Origin: an uncultured Alteromonadaceae bacterium
GTDB lineage: Bacteria > Pseudomonadota > Gammaproteobacteria > Enterobacterales > Alteromonadaceae
NCBI GenBank assembly: GCA_947501935.1
Contig: CANMXU010000039.1
Location: 1-34,029 of the forward strand
Length of the DNA: 34,029 bases
Direction: 5' to 3'
Position numbers and translations under genes: made by a program. The notes below the pieces were generated by a model. That model had not been told where the DNA came from, made no database searches, and saw only the letters and a program-made list of their open reading frames with translations. Positions 25,750 through 34,029 of the stretch are shown here, in pieces (the stretch's first letter is position 1; every line of letters begins with the position of its first letter).

Positions 25750-27357
25750 TTATTGTTTAACACTATTTCGATAACTTATTGGGCGATAATTAAGACCTTG
25801 AGTTTTTAAATCATTAATCTCAGACTTCAAACGCTTTGAAAAGCTTTTCCAATCACGTTGCTTTTGTGGTGACCAAGCAACTTCAGATAAAGAAAGTAAG
25901 CGAGGAAAAATCATGTACTGAGCGTCAGCCATTGATGTAATTGTTTCTCCCCAAAGCGCGGCTTCAACACCAATGATATTTTCAGGATTAACCCCAGCGA
26001 TAATTTTATCTGGATCCCAGTTATAAGAGTTTTCAATGCTGTTATATCCAGCCCACACCAAACCAAGTGGTGAATCGATATCATACTTTAAATCTAAATA
26101 GGCTTTATTTGCTGGCGACATGATAATTTTGCTGCCTCGGTTTGCCATATTTAATGTTGCTTCACAACAATGTTTGTTTGTAGTCCAGTGTTGGCCAACA
26201 ACATCTTTAGATAGGCCTTCTACACTGCCAAGATCATTGGTCCAGCCAACTAATGTTTTACCATGCTTTGTAACAATATCACTCGCTTTTAGCATAAACT
26301 CGCTAAAGTCTTCATGTTTAACCCATTTAGGTGTTTCATCACCACCAATATGAATGTATTCACCAGTTGTTCTTTTGGCTACTTCGCTGACGACATCGTC
26401 AAAAAAAGTATAAATTTCAGGGTTACTAAAACAAAGGGAGCTAATACGCACTTCAATGCCTGTGTACGGCCAGTCTGGCTTATCGCCTTCACAGTAAAGT
26501 TCATCCGGATACGAAGCTAGTGCCGCTTTAACATGACCTGGCACATCAATTTCAGGGATTAAGGTGATAAAGTTATCATCCGCATATTGAACAATTTCTT
26601 GATATTCATCTAAGGTATAGAAACAATTGTCACACGTTTTTTGACCTACTGCTGAGTTACTACCAACAGTGGTAAGTTTAGGCCAACTTGGTATTTCAAT
26701 ACGCCAACCTTGGTCGTCCGTTAAATGAAAATGAAAGGTATTGTATTTATAGGTAGCAAGGTAATCGATTACCTCCTTCACTTCCTCCACAGTATAAAAA
26801 TGTCTGGCAACATCAAGCATAAAACCACGATACTCAAATCTTGGGTAATCTTCTATAGCCCCCGTGTTAAGCTCAACTTGGTTGTTTTTACTGTCTACGG
26901 GTAATAGTTGTTCAAGTGTTTGTATTCCTCTAAAAACACCTACTTCTGAGCCGCCAACTAACGTCAATACATTTTTAGTAATGGTTAATTGATAGCCCTC
27001 ATCACCGCCCTCGATACTTGGATCGATAGATAAAACAATGTGCGGTTTACCGTCTTGACTTATTGCATCAGCAATAGTGGCATTATTTAAAGGCAATAGG
27101 TCTTTTTTTAGTTGTTGTGCAAGCTCACTTAACTTGAGGTTATTACTACTAACATGAATATATTCAACATCATTTAAAACAAAGTTACCTTCCGATTGCT
27201 GAGCCTTAACAGGCAACGGAATAATTTTATCAAAGCCTACCGCTGATACTTTGGTAGTCACCAATTCATTCGCTGAAGAGGTATTCTCTTGGTTACAGCC
27301 AACATTCAAGAATAAACTTGAAATCACGACAATACACGCCTTGTAGGAGGGTCTCAT
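25750..27357 (-). CDS. GH20 beta-N-acetylhexosaminidase, lipoprotein
   Basis: This exo-hexosaminidase of 535 residues is lipid-anchored (lipobox LNVGC, Cys 21). The N-terminal GH20b domain (about 43-165; IIPLPVKAQ, GGSEVGVFRGIQTLEQLLPV) precedes the catalytic barrel. FEYRGFMLDVARHF is followed by HLTDDQGWRIEI, LIPEIDVPGHVKAALASYP and the catalytic pair D340-E341 in YIHIGGDETPKWVK. The closing aromatic element is GVEAALWGET. It is longer in the catalytic insertions than the GH20 at 15377 and has extra Cys pairs (TCDNCF, HCCEA). It is first in a minus-strand unit with the sulfatase at 24003. An AGGG-N4-CCCT inverted repeat about 90 bases upstream (27447-27458) resembles one upstream of the TonB receptor, hinting at shared control. 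Confidence 0.93.
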   Translation of the reverse strand: MRPSYKACIVVISSLFLNVGCNQENTSSANELVTTKVSAVGFDKIIPLPVKAQQSEGNFVLNDVEYIHVSSNNLKLSELAQQLKKDLLPLNNATIADAISQDGKPHIVLSIDPSIEGGDEGYQLTITKNVLTLVGGSEVGVFRGIQTLEQLLPVDSKNNQVELNTGAIEDYPRFEYRGFMLDVARHFYTVEEVKEVIDYLATYKYNTFHFHLTDDQGWRIEIPSWPKLTTVGSNSAVGQKTCDNCFYTLDEYQEIVQYADDNFITLIPEIDVPGHVKAALASYPDELYCEGDKPDWPYTGIEVRISSLCFSNPEIYTFFDDVVSEVAKRTTGEYIHIGGDETPKWVKHEDFSEFMLKASDIVTKHGKTLVGWTNDLGSVEGLSKDVVGQHWTTNKHCCEATLNMANRGSKIIMSPANKAYLDLKYDIDSPLGLVWAGYNSIENSYNWDPDKIIAGVNPENIIGVEAALWGETITSMADAQYMIFPRLLSLSEVAWSPQKQRDWKSFSKRLKSEINDLKTQGLNYRPISYRNSVKQ

Positions 27358-28060
27358 ACTTTATACACCTTAATTATTATTAACGTAACACTATTAAATT
27401 TATTTGGTTCATCATAATTCAATCATAAGTTAGCCTTGTAACATATAGGGCTACCCCTATCTGACATCTAATCATTTCCTGCTGATTAGGGTAAAAAGAT
27501 TATAAGAACGCTAAAACAAACGCTTTTGCAAAAAATTACTACTTTGCAGAAGTCCTATCATTTTTGCCTTAGTGTATTGACTGCGAAGCAATTGAAGTAT
27601 TTGTACTCACCTGTACCAACTCCGAATCAAAATTAACTTCTTAACGGGTTTAGCTGCAGCCTAGCCTCTGTTTTTCTGACAAAAACAAACAGGATTAGCT
27701 GATATGATTCCCTCATTGAATTACACATAATCGAAATAATGCTTTATGTAAATTTTCAATCGATTCAAGGGTGTGTTTCTTGAACAATATCTTTTATACA
27801 AAAGCGTTAAAATACATAGACATTGACATTTGTGATAACTTCGCTATGAGAGAGCAAGCTAATTAGAACAGACTTATAACGGAACGTTTGTGCTAAGGTT
27901 CTACTTAAGAACTTATCTGTACTTGAAAAATAGTTATAATCGTCAAATAGTTACCTTGACTACCTTAAAGTTAATAAAAATATTAAAAGTTAAACCATAC
28001 ATAATCATTAGGCTATAAAGTTTAGAAATATCGCCACCTCTAATAATACAAGTATTAACT
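27358..28060. promoter_or_regulatory. Divergent control region, GH20 unit / sulfatase
   Basis: This is a 703-bp gene-free region between divergent genes. It contains the inverted repeat ATAGGG-CTAC-CCCTAT at 27445-27460 (core AGGG-N4-CCCT at 27447-27458) and, eight bases further on, CTAATCA (27468-27474) inverted as TGATTAG (27483-27489). Both lie close enough to act on the GH20 promoter. The half nearest the plus-strand sulfatase shows no recognisable site or gene. Confidence 0.35.
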
Positions 28061-29629
28061 ATGACTAAATTATTTATTTTCTCTTTCATATTAACAATAA
28101 GTTGCACACTTTTCGCAACTAAAATTGCATCGAATAAAGCTCAGCCCCAACCCAATATTATCGTTTTTTTAGTTGATGACATGGGGCTAATGGATACTTC
28201 TGTGCCTTTCTTATTGGGCGAAGATGGCAAGCCCCAAAAATACCCATTAAATGAATGGTATCAAACGCCAAATATGGAACAACTTGCAGAACAAGGTATG
28301 CGCTTTAACCAGTTTTATGCTCAAAGTGTGTGTTCGCCTTCAAGAGCTTCAATATTAACAGGACAAGATGCTGCTCGACATCACACCACAACCTGGATTA
28401 AGCCCACATCAAATAATAGAGGCCAGTATGGCCCCAAATTATGGAATTGGAATGGTTTAACCAGTACAGACATAACACTGCCAAAGCTTTTAAGACAACA
28501 TGGCTATAAAACCATTCATATTGGAAAAGGACATTTTGGTCCGTTAACTTCAGAAGGAGCTAATCCGGAAAACTTAGGGTTTGAGGTAAATGTTGGTGGC
28601 AGCGCATGGGGTCGGCCTAATAGTTATTATGGGAAAAACCATTATGGCAATCATCCAAAGTATAAAAAACCTCATGGTGAATTAACACATAACATTCCAC
28701 ATTTAGCTGAATATTATCAAAACGATATATTTATGACAGAAGCACTAACGCTAGAAGCAAATAAACACATTGCACTAGCAGCTAAAGAGAAAAAACCGTT
28801 CTTTTTATATATGTCTCATTATGCGGTTCATACTCCATTTGAAAGTGATGAACGATTTGCCAAGCATTATAAAAAACAAGGAAAATCATCAAAAGCTCAA
28901 GCCTATGCAACATTAGTTGCAGGAATGGATAAGTCGTTAGGTGATATTATTGCCAACTTAACGCAGCTAGGTATTGCTGAAAATACTTTAGTGCTTTTTT
29001 TAAGTGATAATGGCGGCGACTCTCCATTAGGGCAAACAAATGAAATAGCAAGTGTTGCCCCGTTAAAAGGGAAAAAAGGCACTAGCTGGGAAGGGGGTAT
29101 GAGGGTGCCTTTTATTGCCGCTTGGGCTAAAAATAACAGAAACGTTTTAGTACAACAGCTTTTACCTATTGCCCAAGGCAAAGTAAATACGCAAGTTGCT
29201 TCAATATTAGATATTTACCCAACTATTTTGTCGTTAACCAATGTTGCCTCCCCTACTTCACATACCTTTGACGGTTACCCTTTGAAACAGCAATTAGCTG
29301 GTAAACATAACGCTCAACGGCCAAGCAGTTTTTTAATGCACTATCCGCATTCGCACAGGCACTCATATTTTACCAGTTATCGATTTAATCAGTGGAAGCT
29401 TATTTATAACTACAATCCTACACAGAAAGAAGAAGTTCAGCTGTATCAACTCTATAACCTATCAAATGACATAAGTGAGTCAAATAATCTGGCTAAGTCT
29501 AATCCTAAACAGTTACATACTATGATGAAAATGATGATAGAGGAGCTCAATTTAAAACAGGCACAGTTTCCGGTAGATGAGGTAGGCAACGAACTATATC
29601 CTCAAATACCTGAGATAAGTTCACTCTAA
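28061..29629 (+). CDS. S1 sulfatase, secreted
   Basis: This secreted sulfatase of 522 residues has a cleavable signal peptide (to about residue 20; SCTLFATKIA) and no convincing lipobox. The metal site is VFLVDDMGLMD (35-45), the formylglycine motif is SVCSPSR with Cys 91 (canonical CxPxR), the conserved Lys-His element is GKGHFG, and LSDNGGD supplies later metal ligands. GFEVNVGGSAWGRPNSY, MTEALTLEA and PFFLYMSHYAVHTPFE tie it to the sulfatases at 24003 and 32341. It is a single-gene unit, divergent from the GH20 unit, with a weak ribosome-binding site. Which sulfate it removes is unknown. Confidence 0.92.
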   Translation: MTKLFIFSFILTISCTLFATKIASNKAQPQPNIIVFLVDDMGLMDTSVPFLLGEDGKPQKYPLNEWYQTPNMEQLAEQGMRFNQFYAQSVCSPSRASILTGQDAARHHTTTWIKPTSNNRGQYGPKLWNWNGLTSTDITLPKLLRQHGYKTIHIGKGHFGPLTSEGANPENLGFEVNVGGSAWGRPNSYYGKNHYGNHPKYKKPHGELTHNIPHLAEYYQNDIFMTEALTLEANKHIALAAKEKKPFFLYMSHYAVHTPFESDERFAKHYKKQGKSSKAQAYATLVAGMDKSLGDIIANLTQLGIAENTLVLFLSDNGGDSPLGQTNEIASVAPLKGKKGTSWEGGMRVPFIAAWAKNNRNVLVQQLLPIAQGKVNTQVASILDIYPTILSLTNVASPTSHTFDGYPLKQQLAGKHNAQRPSSFLMHYPHSHRHSYFTSYRFNQWKLIYNYNPTQKEEVQLYQLYNLSNDISESNNLAKSNPKQLHTMMKMMIEELNLKQAQFPVDEVGNELYPQIPEISSL

Positions 29630-29989
29630 ATCACTTTTCTAGGCTGTTATTAATGTGAGCTTGAATAAATGAAAGTATTAGCTGAATAAGGGCTTGTTTT
29701 TGATAATTCATATGCCGATCTTCCTGTGTACTCAACCGATAGATTCAAACAAGAGTAAATAATTGTATTAGTAAAGGATCGCCCAGAATAGAGTTTTATT
29801 TGATTGGCATATGAATAAAGGTGCGATGTAATGTTCTGTGAAAATTCAGGGAAGTACTAGCAACTAACTATTAAAAATAACCAGCGAAACTAAAGGCCTT
29901 AAGCAATAACCTTAAGTTTAAATATGGACCTGTAGCCTCGCTATACTGTTAATATTAACCAGTTAATACTTACACAGATAAGAATGACT
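29630..29989. other. Gene-free convergent region with an inverted repeat
   Basis: No gene is supported between the converging sulfatase and GH18 genes. An inverted repeat is present: ATTCATATGCCGATC at 29706-29720 matches, inverted with one mismatch, the segment at 29802-29816, enclosing 81 bases. A perfect 12-bp palindrome GTTAATATTAAC lies at 29948-29959, near the end of the GH18 gene. Confidence 0.45.
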
Positions 29990-30961
29990 TTATTGATATT
30001 CTAATTGCTGATCAATAGTGCGGATCAAAGATGCCTTTGACCCATAGTCAGCATCCATTGTTAACTCCCATGTAAAAATTCCTCGATAAGCACTGTCCTT
30101 TCCATATTTTATTTTCTCTTTCAGCAATGGAATGCCGGTATAGTGGTAGTTAATTTCTGTTTTTGGGTCTAGCCATATATTGTCTTTTATCGATGCGCCA
30201 TTTTTTATCATATATGAGTATGATTTATGTTTGTCTCCTTGCTTATAATTAGACATTTTTTGCATACCATAAGTAGGGAAACCAAGGGATAATTTGTTTG
30301 TGGGGACACCTTTTTCTATAAATAGTTGCATCTTTTTAGACACTGTTGATACAGACCAAGAATTATGGTCGCTCCAGTAAAGCTGAATATTAGCCCAATC
30401 AATTTTATCTTTAACAGCGACTGTTTTATCCAAATAATGTCCCCCAGAACCTAAAGATATAGACAAACCAAAGTGTTCAGATTTTATATTATCTGAAATA
30501 TATGAGACAACATTGGCGTAGTCTAAGACTGAGTCTTCAGCAGGTTGACCTTCCCAGTTAATGTCTAAGCCTTTGAAACCATGAGTTTCAGCTAACAACT
30601 GTACTGATTGAATGAAGCCTTTCATTTTAATAGGATTATCTTTAAGGCTACTCAAGTTACTTACTGAAAACCATAACTTGGTTGCAGGGTTTATTACTTT
30701 TTTTAATTTCTTCAAGTGACTAATTCCCTCGTCACTGAAGTAAACTCTGCCATTTTCATCTGGTCCAGAGGCTCTAAAATAAAAAAGAATATCTACGTTT
30801 TTAATTTGCTCAGCATCTATCTTTTCTTTAGCTTCAAAGCGCTCCCAAACATAATAGTCCATCCTTAAAAGTTCTGATGCAGAGGCCGTATTGTACAAGT
30901 TAAAAAACACAAAAATACATAGCGCCCATATTTTATACTGACTATATTGTATTTTATTCAT
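29990..30961 (-). CDS. GH18-type single-domain protein with altered catalytic motif (KGLDINWE)
   Basis: This secreted protein of 323 residues has a signal peptide to about residue 28 (NTASAS-EL). The rest is a compact GH18 barrel without lectin domain. The catalytic motif reads K130-G-L-D133-I-N135-W-E137: the acid E137 is kept but the Asp two residues before it is Asn and the first Asp is Lys. The strand equivalent to MxYD reads IQLYWSDHNSW. KLSLGFPTYGMQ and GIFTWELTMDAD match late GH18 strands, the latter with the conserved Trp. AGGA lies 7 bases before the start. It follows the SGNH gene by 87 bases on the same strand, so the two form a likely operon. It may be a variant endo-hexosaminidase on a modified glycan. 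Confidence 0.82.
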   Translation of the reverse strand: MNKIQYSQYKIWALCIFVFFNLYNTASASELLRMDYYVWERFEAKEKIDAEQIKNVDILFYFRASGPDENGRVYFSDEGISHLKKLKKVINPATKLWFSVSNLSSLKDNPIKMKGFIQSVQLLAETHGFKGLDINWEGQPAEDSVLDYANVVSYISDNIKSEHFGLSISLGSGGHYLDKTVAVKDKIDWANIQLYWSDHNSWSVSTVSKKMQLFIEKGVPTNKLSLGFPTYGMQKMSNYKQGDKHKSYSYMIKNGASIKDNIWLDPKTEINYHYTGIPLLKEKIKYGKDSAYRGIFTWELTMDADYGSKASLIRTIDQQLEYQ

Positions 30962-31048
30962 TAAATTTTCCTTAAGCTCTTTTTTTTAATAAGGAAATTA
31001 AAATGACATTTATAAAAAATAGCCTATATAGGTTTTTCCTTGTATTAG

Positions 31049-31738
31049 CTATGGGCTTATAGGAGTTTGCATACCCGCAATATGCCTATAAATAACCTGA
31101 GTAACCCTTTCCCCAATTGCACGGTTCCCAACCGCATTAAAGTGTACTTTGTCATTTAACTGCCAAAGGCTTAAGTTTGATAGGGTATAGTTGTATAGAT
31201 CATTAACATCAACATCATATTTTTTCATAATTTTTAATGCTGTGGCATTGTATCTGTCGACATCTTCTTGCTTTCTTCTATTGCTACCTAGCTGCACTGG
31301 TGTTGTTGTAGCAAAAATGAGTTTCGCGCCTGTTTTTTTCAAGCGCTTTACGATGAGATCTAAATTTTCTTCATAGTTATCTAAAGAAATTAAATGCTCT
31401 CCATTATCGCTCAATACATATTTATCTGCTGTTGTTCTTTTGGCTGTTTGTAAATCATGTAAGCCATGATTAAAGTGAATGACTTCCCATTGATGGGTAC
31501 CTAACCAGCTTTCTAGGTTGTTAACTCCTGTTGCTGTATCCCTTGCATTTTGAGGGTTACGATAAACAGCTGCAATTCCACTAAGGTTGTTATAAACAGA
31601 GGGAGTGTAACCAATTGAAATACTATCACCAATTATCAAAACCTTAGGTAATTCATCCTGTTCATTTTCGCCTAATGTACTACACGAAAAGTTAAGAAAA
31701 ACGATCAGTATTAACGTTAATATTTTAAAGTTATTCAT
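31049..31738 (-). CDS. SGNH/GDSL-type esterase-like lipoprotein
   Basis: This lipid-anchored protein of 229 residues has lipobox LNFSC (Cys 19). The SGNH fold is clear: block I LIIGDSISIGY with nucleophile S39, the block II-like segment around NPQNARDTATG, and block V DKVH with D196 and H199 as the remaining triad members. Block III, normally GxND, reads G-L-H-D (92-95), so the oxyanion Asn is replaced by His. I recall similar GLHDL variants in environmental SGNH proteins. A role as a carbohydrate O- or N-deacetylase that prepares the glycan for GH18/GH20 is plausible but unproven. It is first of a two-gene unit with the GH18 at 29990. Confidence 0.85.
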   Translation of the reverse strand: MNNFKILTLILIVFLNFSCSTLGENEQDELPKVLIIGDSISIGYTPSVYNNLSGIAAVYRNPQNARDTATGVNNLESWLGTHQWEVIHFNHGLHDLQTAKRTTADKYVLSDNGEHLISLDNYEENLDLIVKRLKKTGAKLIFATTTPVQLGSNRRKQEDVDRYNATALKIMKKYDVDVNDLYNYTLSNLSLWQLNDKVHFNAVGNRAIGERVTQVIYRHIAGMQTPISP

Positions 31739-32340
31739 GGGGTACCTATAAATATATTTTCACATATGATTTAGCATCAAATAGAAATCAATATTGTTTA
31801 ATTGAATATGCCAATTTTGCAGATAACTAAAAACCTAATTAAGGTCATGTTTATATAATTAACTATGCCTACTTCATATCAGCAATTCCTGAAATTAAAT
31901 AAAAACTGAGTTTAAAGCAGGAGGGTATTCGCCATAACTACCATAGCTTTTTTACCCGTATATCAAGAATATTTACCGAGATATCTAATCTCATAACAAC
32001 AGAATGGTTTTTTCTTGATTTGGGTTACGGCTTATATTTTAAATTTTTGGCGATCAATCACTTTCTAGAGCACAAAATTTTTAACCTATTTAGGTATAAA
32101 AAACATAGGAAATTCAGTTAATAGGTCACTGCAAGAAAAGTTATTGAAATTTTACAATCATATCAAATATTTTAATTCACTATTTATAATGGATAAATTG
32201 ATCAACTAGAGACTAACTCCCCTCTAAGCTTTACCCTACAGTTAAACACAAGATTTACTGACGGCTATATCGAGATAAAGTAGGTAAAATATTGCGGTAT
32301 TTTTACATACCTTAACCTTCAATTTTGTGCTGGAAAACGA
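31739..32340. promoter_or_regulatory. Divergent promoter region, SGNH unit / sulfatase
   Basis: This 602-bp AT-rich stretch has no supported gene. It must hold the promoters of the SGNH-GH18 unit and the sulfatase at 32341. A TACCCTA half-site (32234-32240) about 100 bases before the sulfatase start resembles the half-sites upstream of the TonB receptor. Confidence 0.35.
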
Positions 32341-33777
32341 ATGAAACAACTAAAATACCTGATATATCTAACAATAGTATCTATGCTTTACTTTCCCGTG
32401 AGTCATGCAAAGAACACTATTAACAATAGCAGTTCGCCTAATGTAGTTTTTTTCTTAGTCGATGACTTAGGTTGGGCCGATATAGAAGACAACGGATCAA
32501 AGATTTACGACACTCCAAATATAAACAAATTAGCCAATCAAGGAGTATCATTTAATCAGGCCTATGCTGCCCACCCATTATGCATAGGTTCACGATATGC
32601 GATCATGACAGGTAATTACCCTGCTCGGATCAAACAATCTAAACAATTCGGCACCATGCAGCCCAAAGAAACCTCATTAGCAGAGGCATTTAAAAACGGG
32701 GGGTATAATACGTTCTTTGCCGGTAAATGGCATTTAGGTAAATCAGGTGCATATCCTCAAGATCAAGGGTTCGACATTAATATTGGCGGCCATGATATGG
32801 GCGCACCACAACACTATTTTTATCCCTATGGAGAAAAAGATAATCCGAGAAAAGTTCCCGATTTAGATCAAATCGATAATTCTGGAGATTATTTAACTGA
32901 TTCTTTAACTGAAAAAGCACTTTCTTTCATTGATGCTAATAAAAAATCGCCTTTTTTCTTATATTTATCACATTACGCAGTTCATGTGCCATTAGAGTCT
33001 AAGGAAGTACATAAAAATGAAGCACAAAAACGTATAGATAAACATAAATATTCAGGCCAAGCATACCGTAAACTAAAGGAAGCAACAGAAAAGTTACATC
33101 AAGATAATGCAGCATATGCAGGGATGGTTAAAAGTATCGATGTAAGTTTGGGCGCAATTATGGAAAAGTTGGAAAAGCTGAACCTCGATAAAAATACAAT
33201 AATCGTTTTCACCTCTGACAATGGTGGTGAAAGTACCAAAGTATACAAAAACTCAGGTAAAGCGACGTCAAACCAGCCTTTAAAAGCAGGAAAATGTTGG
33301 TTATATGAGGGCGGAATTCGTGTTCCATTAATTGTTAGATGGCCCGGCAAGGTTCCTGCAAATATTATAAGCAAACAATCCGTTACCGGTGTAGATCATT
33401 TCCCTACTTTACTCGAATTAGCAGGACTGCCTTTAATGCCAAATCATCATGAAGATGGCCGAAGCTATATGCGTGCACTCATTCAGAAAAAAGATACACA
33501 ACGTGACTCCATGTATTGGCATTTTCCGGCTGAACATGGAACGGGAAGGCTCGCTAAAGCATGTGGCACACCTAGCGGCACAGCTATTAGAGATGGGAAT
33601 TTTAAGTTAATTAACTGGTATAATAATGATCGTTTAGAGCTTTATAATCTTAGCACTGATATTGGTGAGTCAAGAGATATTGCTCAAGAAAATCCGATGA
33701 AAACAAAAGCTTTATTAAATAAATTAGTCCAATGGCAAGGCTCAATGGGAATAACGCCTAAGCACAATTCATTTTAA
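32341..33777 (+). CDS. S1 sulfatase with atypical CIGSR active-site motif
   Basis: This secreted sulfatase of 478 residues has a signal peptide cut near residue 23 (PVSHA-KN). The metal site is FFLVDDLGWAD. The active-site segment PLCIGSRYAIMTG places Cys at 81 with Gly at the position usually occupied by Pro or Ala. GKWHLGKSG, GFDINIGGHDMGAPQHY, PFFLYLSHYAVHVPLE and TSDNGGES are intact. It is related to the sulfatases at 24003 and 28061. A charged helical insertion (about 215-250) precedes AYAGMVKSID. GGA lies 7 bases before the start. No terminator is seen after it. Activity depends on whether the host's maturation enzyme accepts the CxGxR site. Confidence 0.9.
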   Translation: MKQLKYLIYLTIVSMLYFPVSHAKNTINNSSSPNVVFFLVDDLGWADIEDNGSKIYDTPNINKLANQGVSFNQAYAAHPLCIGSRYAIMTGNYPARIKQSKQFGTMQPKETSLAEAFKNGGYNTFFAGKWHLGKSGAYPQDQGFDINIGGHDMGAPQHYFYPYGEKDNPRKVPDLDQIDNSGDYLTDSLTEKALSFIDANKKSPFFLYLSHYAVHVPLESKEVHKNEAQKRIDKHKYSGQAYRKLKEATEKLHQDNAAYAGMVKSIDVSLGAIMEKLEKLNLDKNTIIVFTSDNGGESTKVYKNSGKATSNQPLKAGKCWLYEGGIRVPLIVRWPGKVPANIISKQSVTGVDHFPTLLELAGLPLMPNHHEDGRSYMRALIQKKDTQRDSMYWHFPAEHGTGRLAKACGTPSGTAIRDGNFKLINWYNNDRLELYNLSTDIGESRDIAQENPMKTKALLNKLVQWQGSMGITPKHNSF

Positions 33778-33885
33778 AAATGTGGCGCTTACTAGCTAAC
33801 AAGACTAAGTGGTTGAAAATAAGTTGCCATGTTTATTTACTTTCTAATCATTTAAATTGCTGAAGACGACAGTGAAAGTCAGAAC

Positions 33886-34023
33886 TGATCTGCTCTAATG
33901 GCACCGCACACTTTAATAAGGGATAATTATTCCATTAAATTAAGGTGTGAACATTGATCTGCTCTAATGGCACCGCACACTTTAATAAGGGATAATTATT
34001 CCATTAAATTAAGGTGTGAACAT
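33886..34023 (+). repeat. Perfect 69-bp tandem duplication (two copies)
   Basis: Positions 33886-33954 and 33955-34023 are identical, beginning TGATCTGCTCTAATGG and ending AAGGTGTGAACAT. Within each copy, GCACACTTTAAT and ATTAAGGTGTG are inverted copies with one mismatch, enclosing an AT-rich centre with a GGATAATTATTCC near-palindrome. The second copy runs straight into an ATG (34022-34024) with AAGG 8 bases upstream, so the repeat may be a duplicated promoter/leader of a gene lying beyond the window. The preceding 33778-33885 shows nothing. Confidence 0.85.
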
Positions 34024-34029
34024 GACTCA

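Noticed and set aside
31023..31032. Palindrome CCTATATAGG as a terminator between the SGNH and GH18 genes
   Set aside because: The palindrome is short and has no loop, so it cannot form a usual terminator hairpin.
2276..33777. Chondroitin/heparin, fucoidan, carrageenan or ulvan degradation locus
   Set aside because: Sulfatases alone would allow these, but no lyase, GH88, fucosidase, GH16/GH82 or rhamnosidase is present, while six GH18/GH20-type genes are.
33886..34023. CRISPR array
   Set aside because: The two 69-bp copies are directly adjacent with no spacers, so this is a tandem duplication.

Overview
The window looks like an AT-rich chromosomal stretch from a marine gammaproteobacterium, most likely in the Alteromonadales (Colwellia/Thalassotalea/Paraglaciecola-like). 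That placement is inferred from the low GC, the TonB receptor type and the many secreted sulfatases; no marker gene fixes it.

Layout. (1) Positions 1-2275 are a genome-edge-like patch: an unrecognised basic protein (-), a small XRE regulator (+) with a repeated operator between them, and a decayed serine hydrolase (-). (2) Positions 2276-7725 hold a large TonB-dependent receptor (-) divergent from a two-component pair (+): a NarL/LuxR response regulator and a sensor kinase with a periplasmic solute-binding sensor domain. (3) From 7797 to 33777 lies a dense glycan-degradation region: seven intact S1 sulfatases plus one sulfatase remnant, three GH20-type proteins, three GH18-type proteins (two with an N-terminal LamG-like lectin domain), one SGNH esterase-like lipoprotein and one orphan solute-binding protein. 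The genes lie in alternating blocks rather than one operon, and a collapsed IS256-type element (20465-20978) sits between two blocks. (4) The right edge holds a perfect 69-bp tandem duplication just upstream of what may be a new start codon.

How it may work. All degradative enzymes carry signal peptides or lipoboxes. Surface lipoprotein sulfatases and GH18 endo-enzymes would cut and desulfate a polymer, the TonB receptor would import the fragments, and periplasmic sulfatases with GH20 exo-hexosaminidases would finish them to N-acetylhexosamine. GH18 and GH20 both normally use substrate-assisted catalysis through the 2-acetamido group. There is no polysaccharide lyase, GH88, galactosidase, fucosidase or GH16 in the window. 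The simplest inference is a utilisation locus for a heavily sulfated, N-acetylhexosamine-rich glycan (sulfated poly-HexNAc, keratan-sulfate-like, or a mucin-type or algal/invertebrate aminoglycan), rather than carrageenan, ulvan, fucoidan or a uronic-acid glycosaminoglycan.

The most unusual signals are two GH18 proteins whose DxxDxDxE motif is changed to H/K-G-x-D-I-N-W-E, with Asn where the acetamido-orienting Asp normally sits. One is a clear paralogue of a third protein with the intact motif. Also unusual are a GH20-like protein lacking the usual N-terminal domain, two sulfatases with atypical formylglycine motifs (CSNSR, CIGSR), and an SGNH protein with GLHD in place of GxND.
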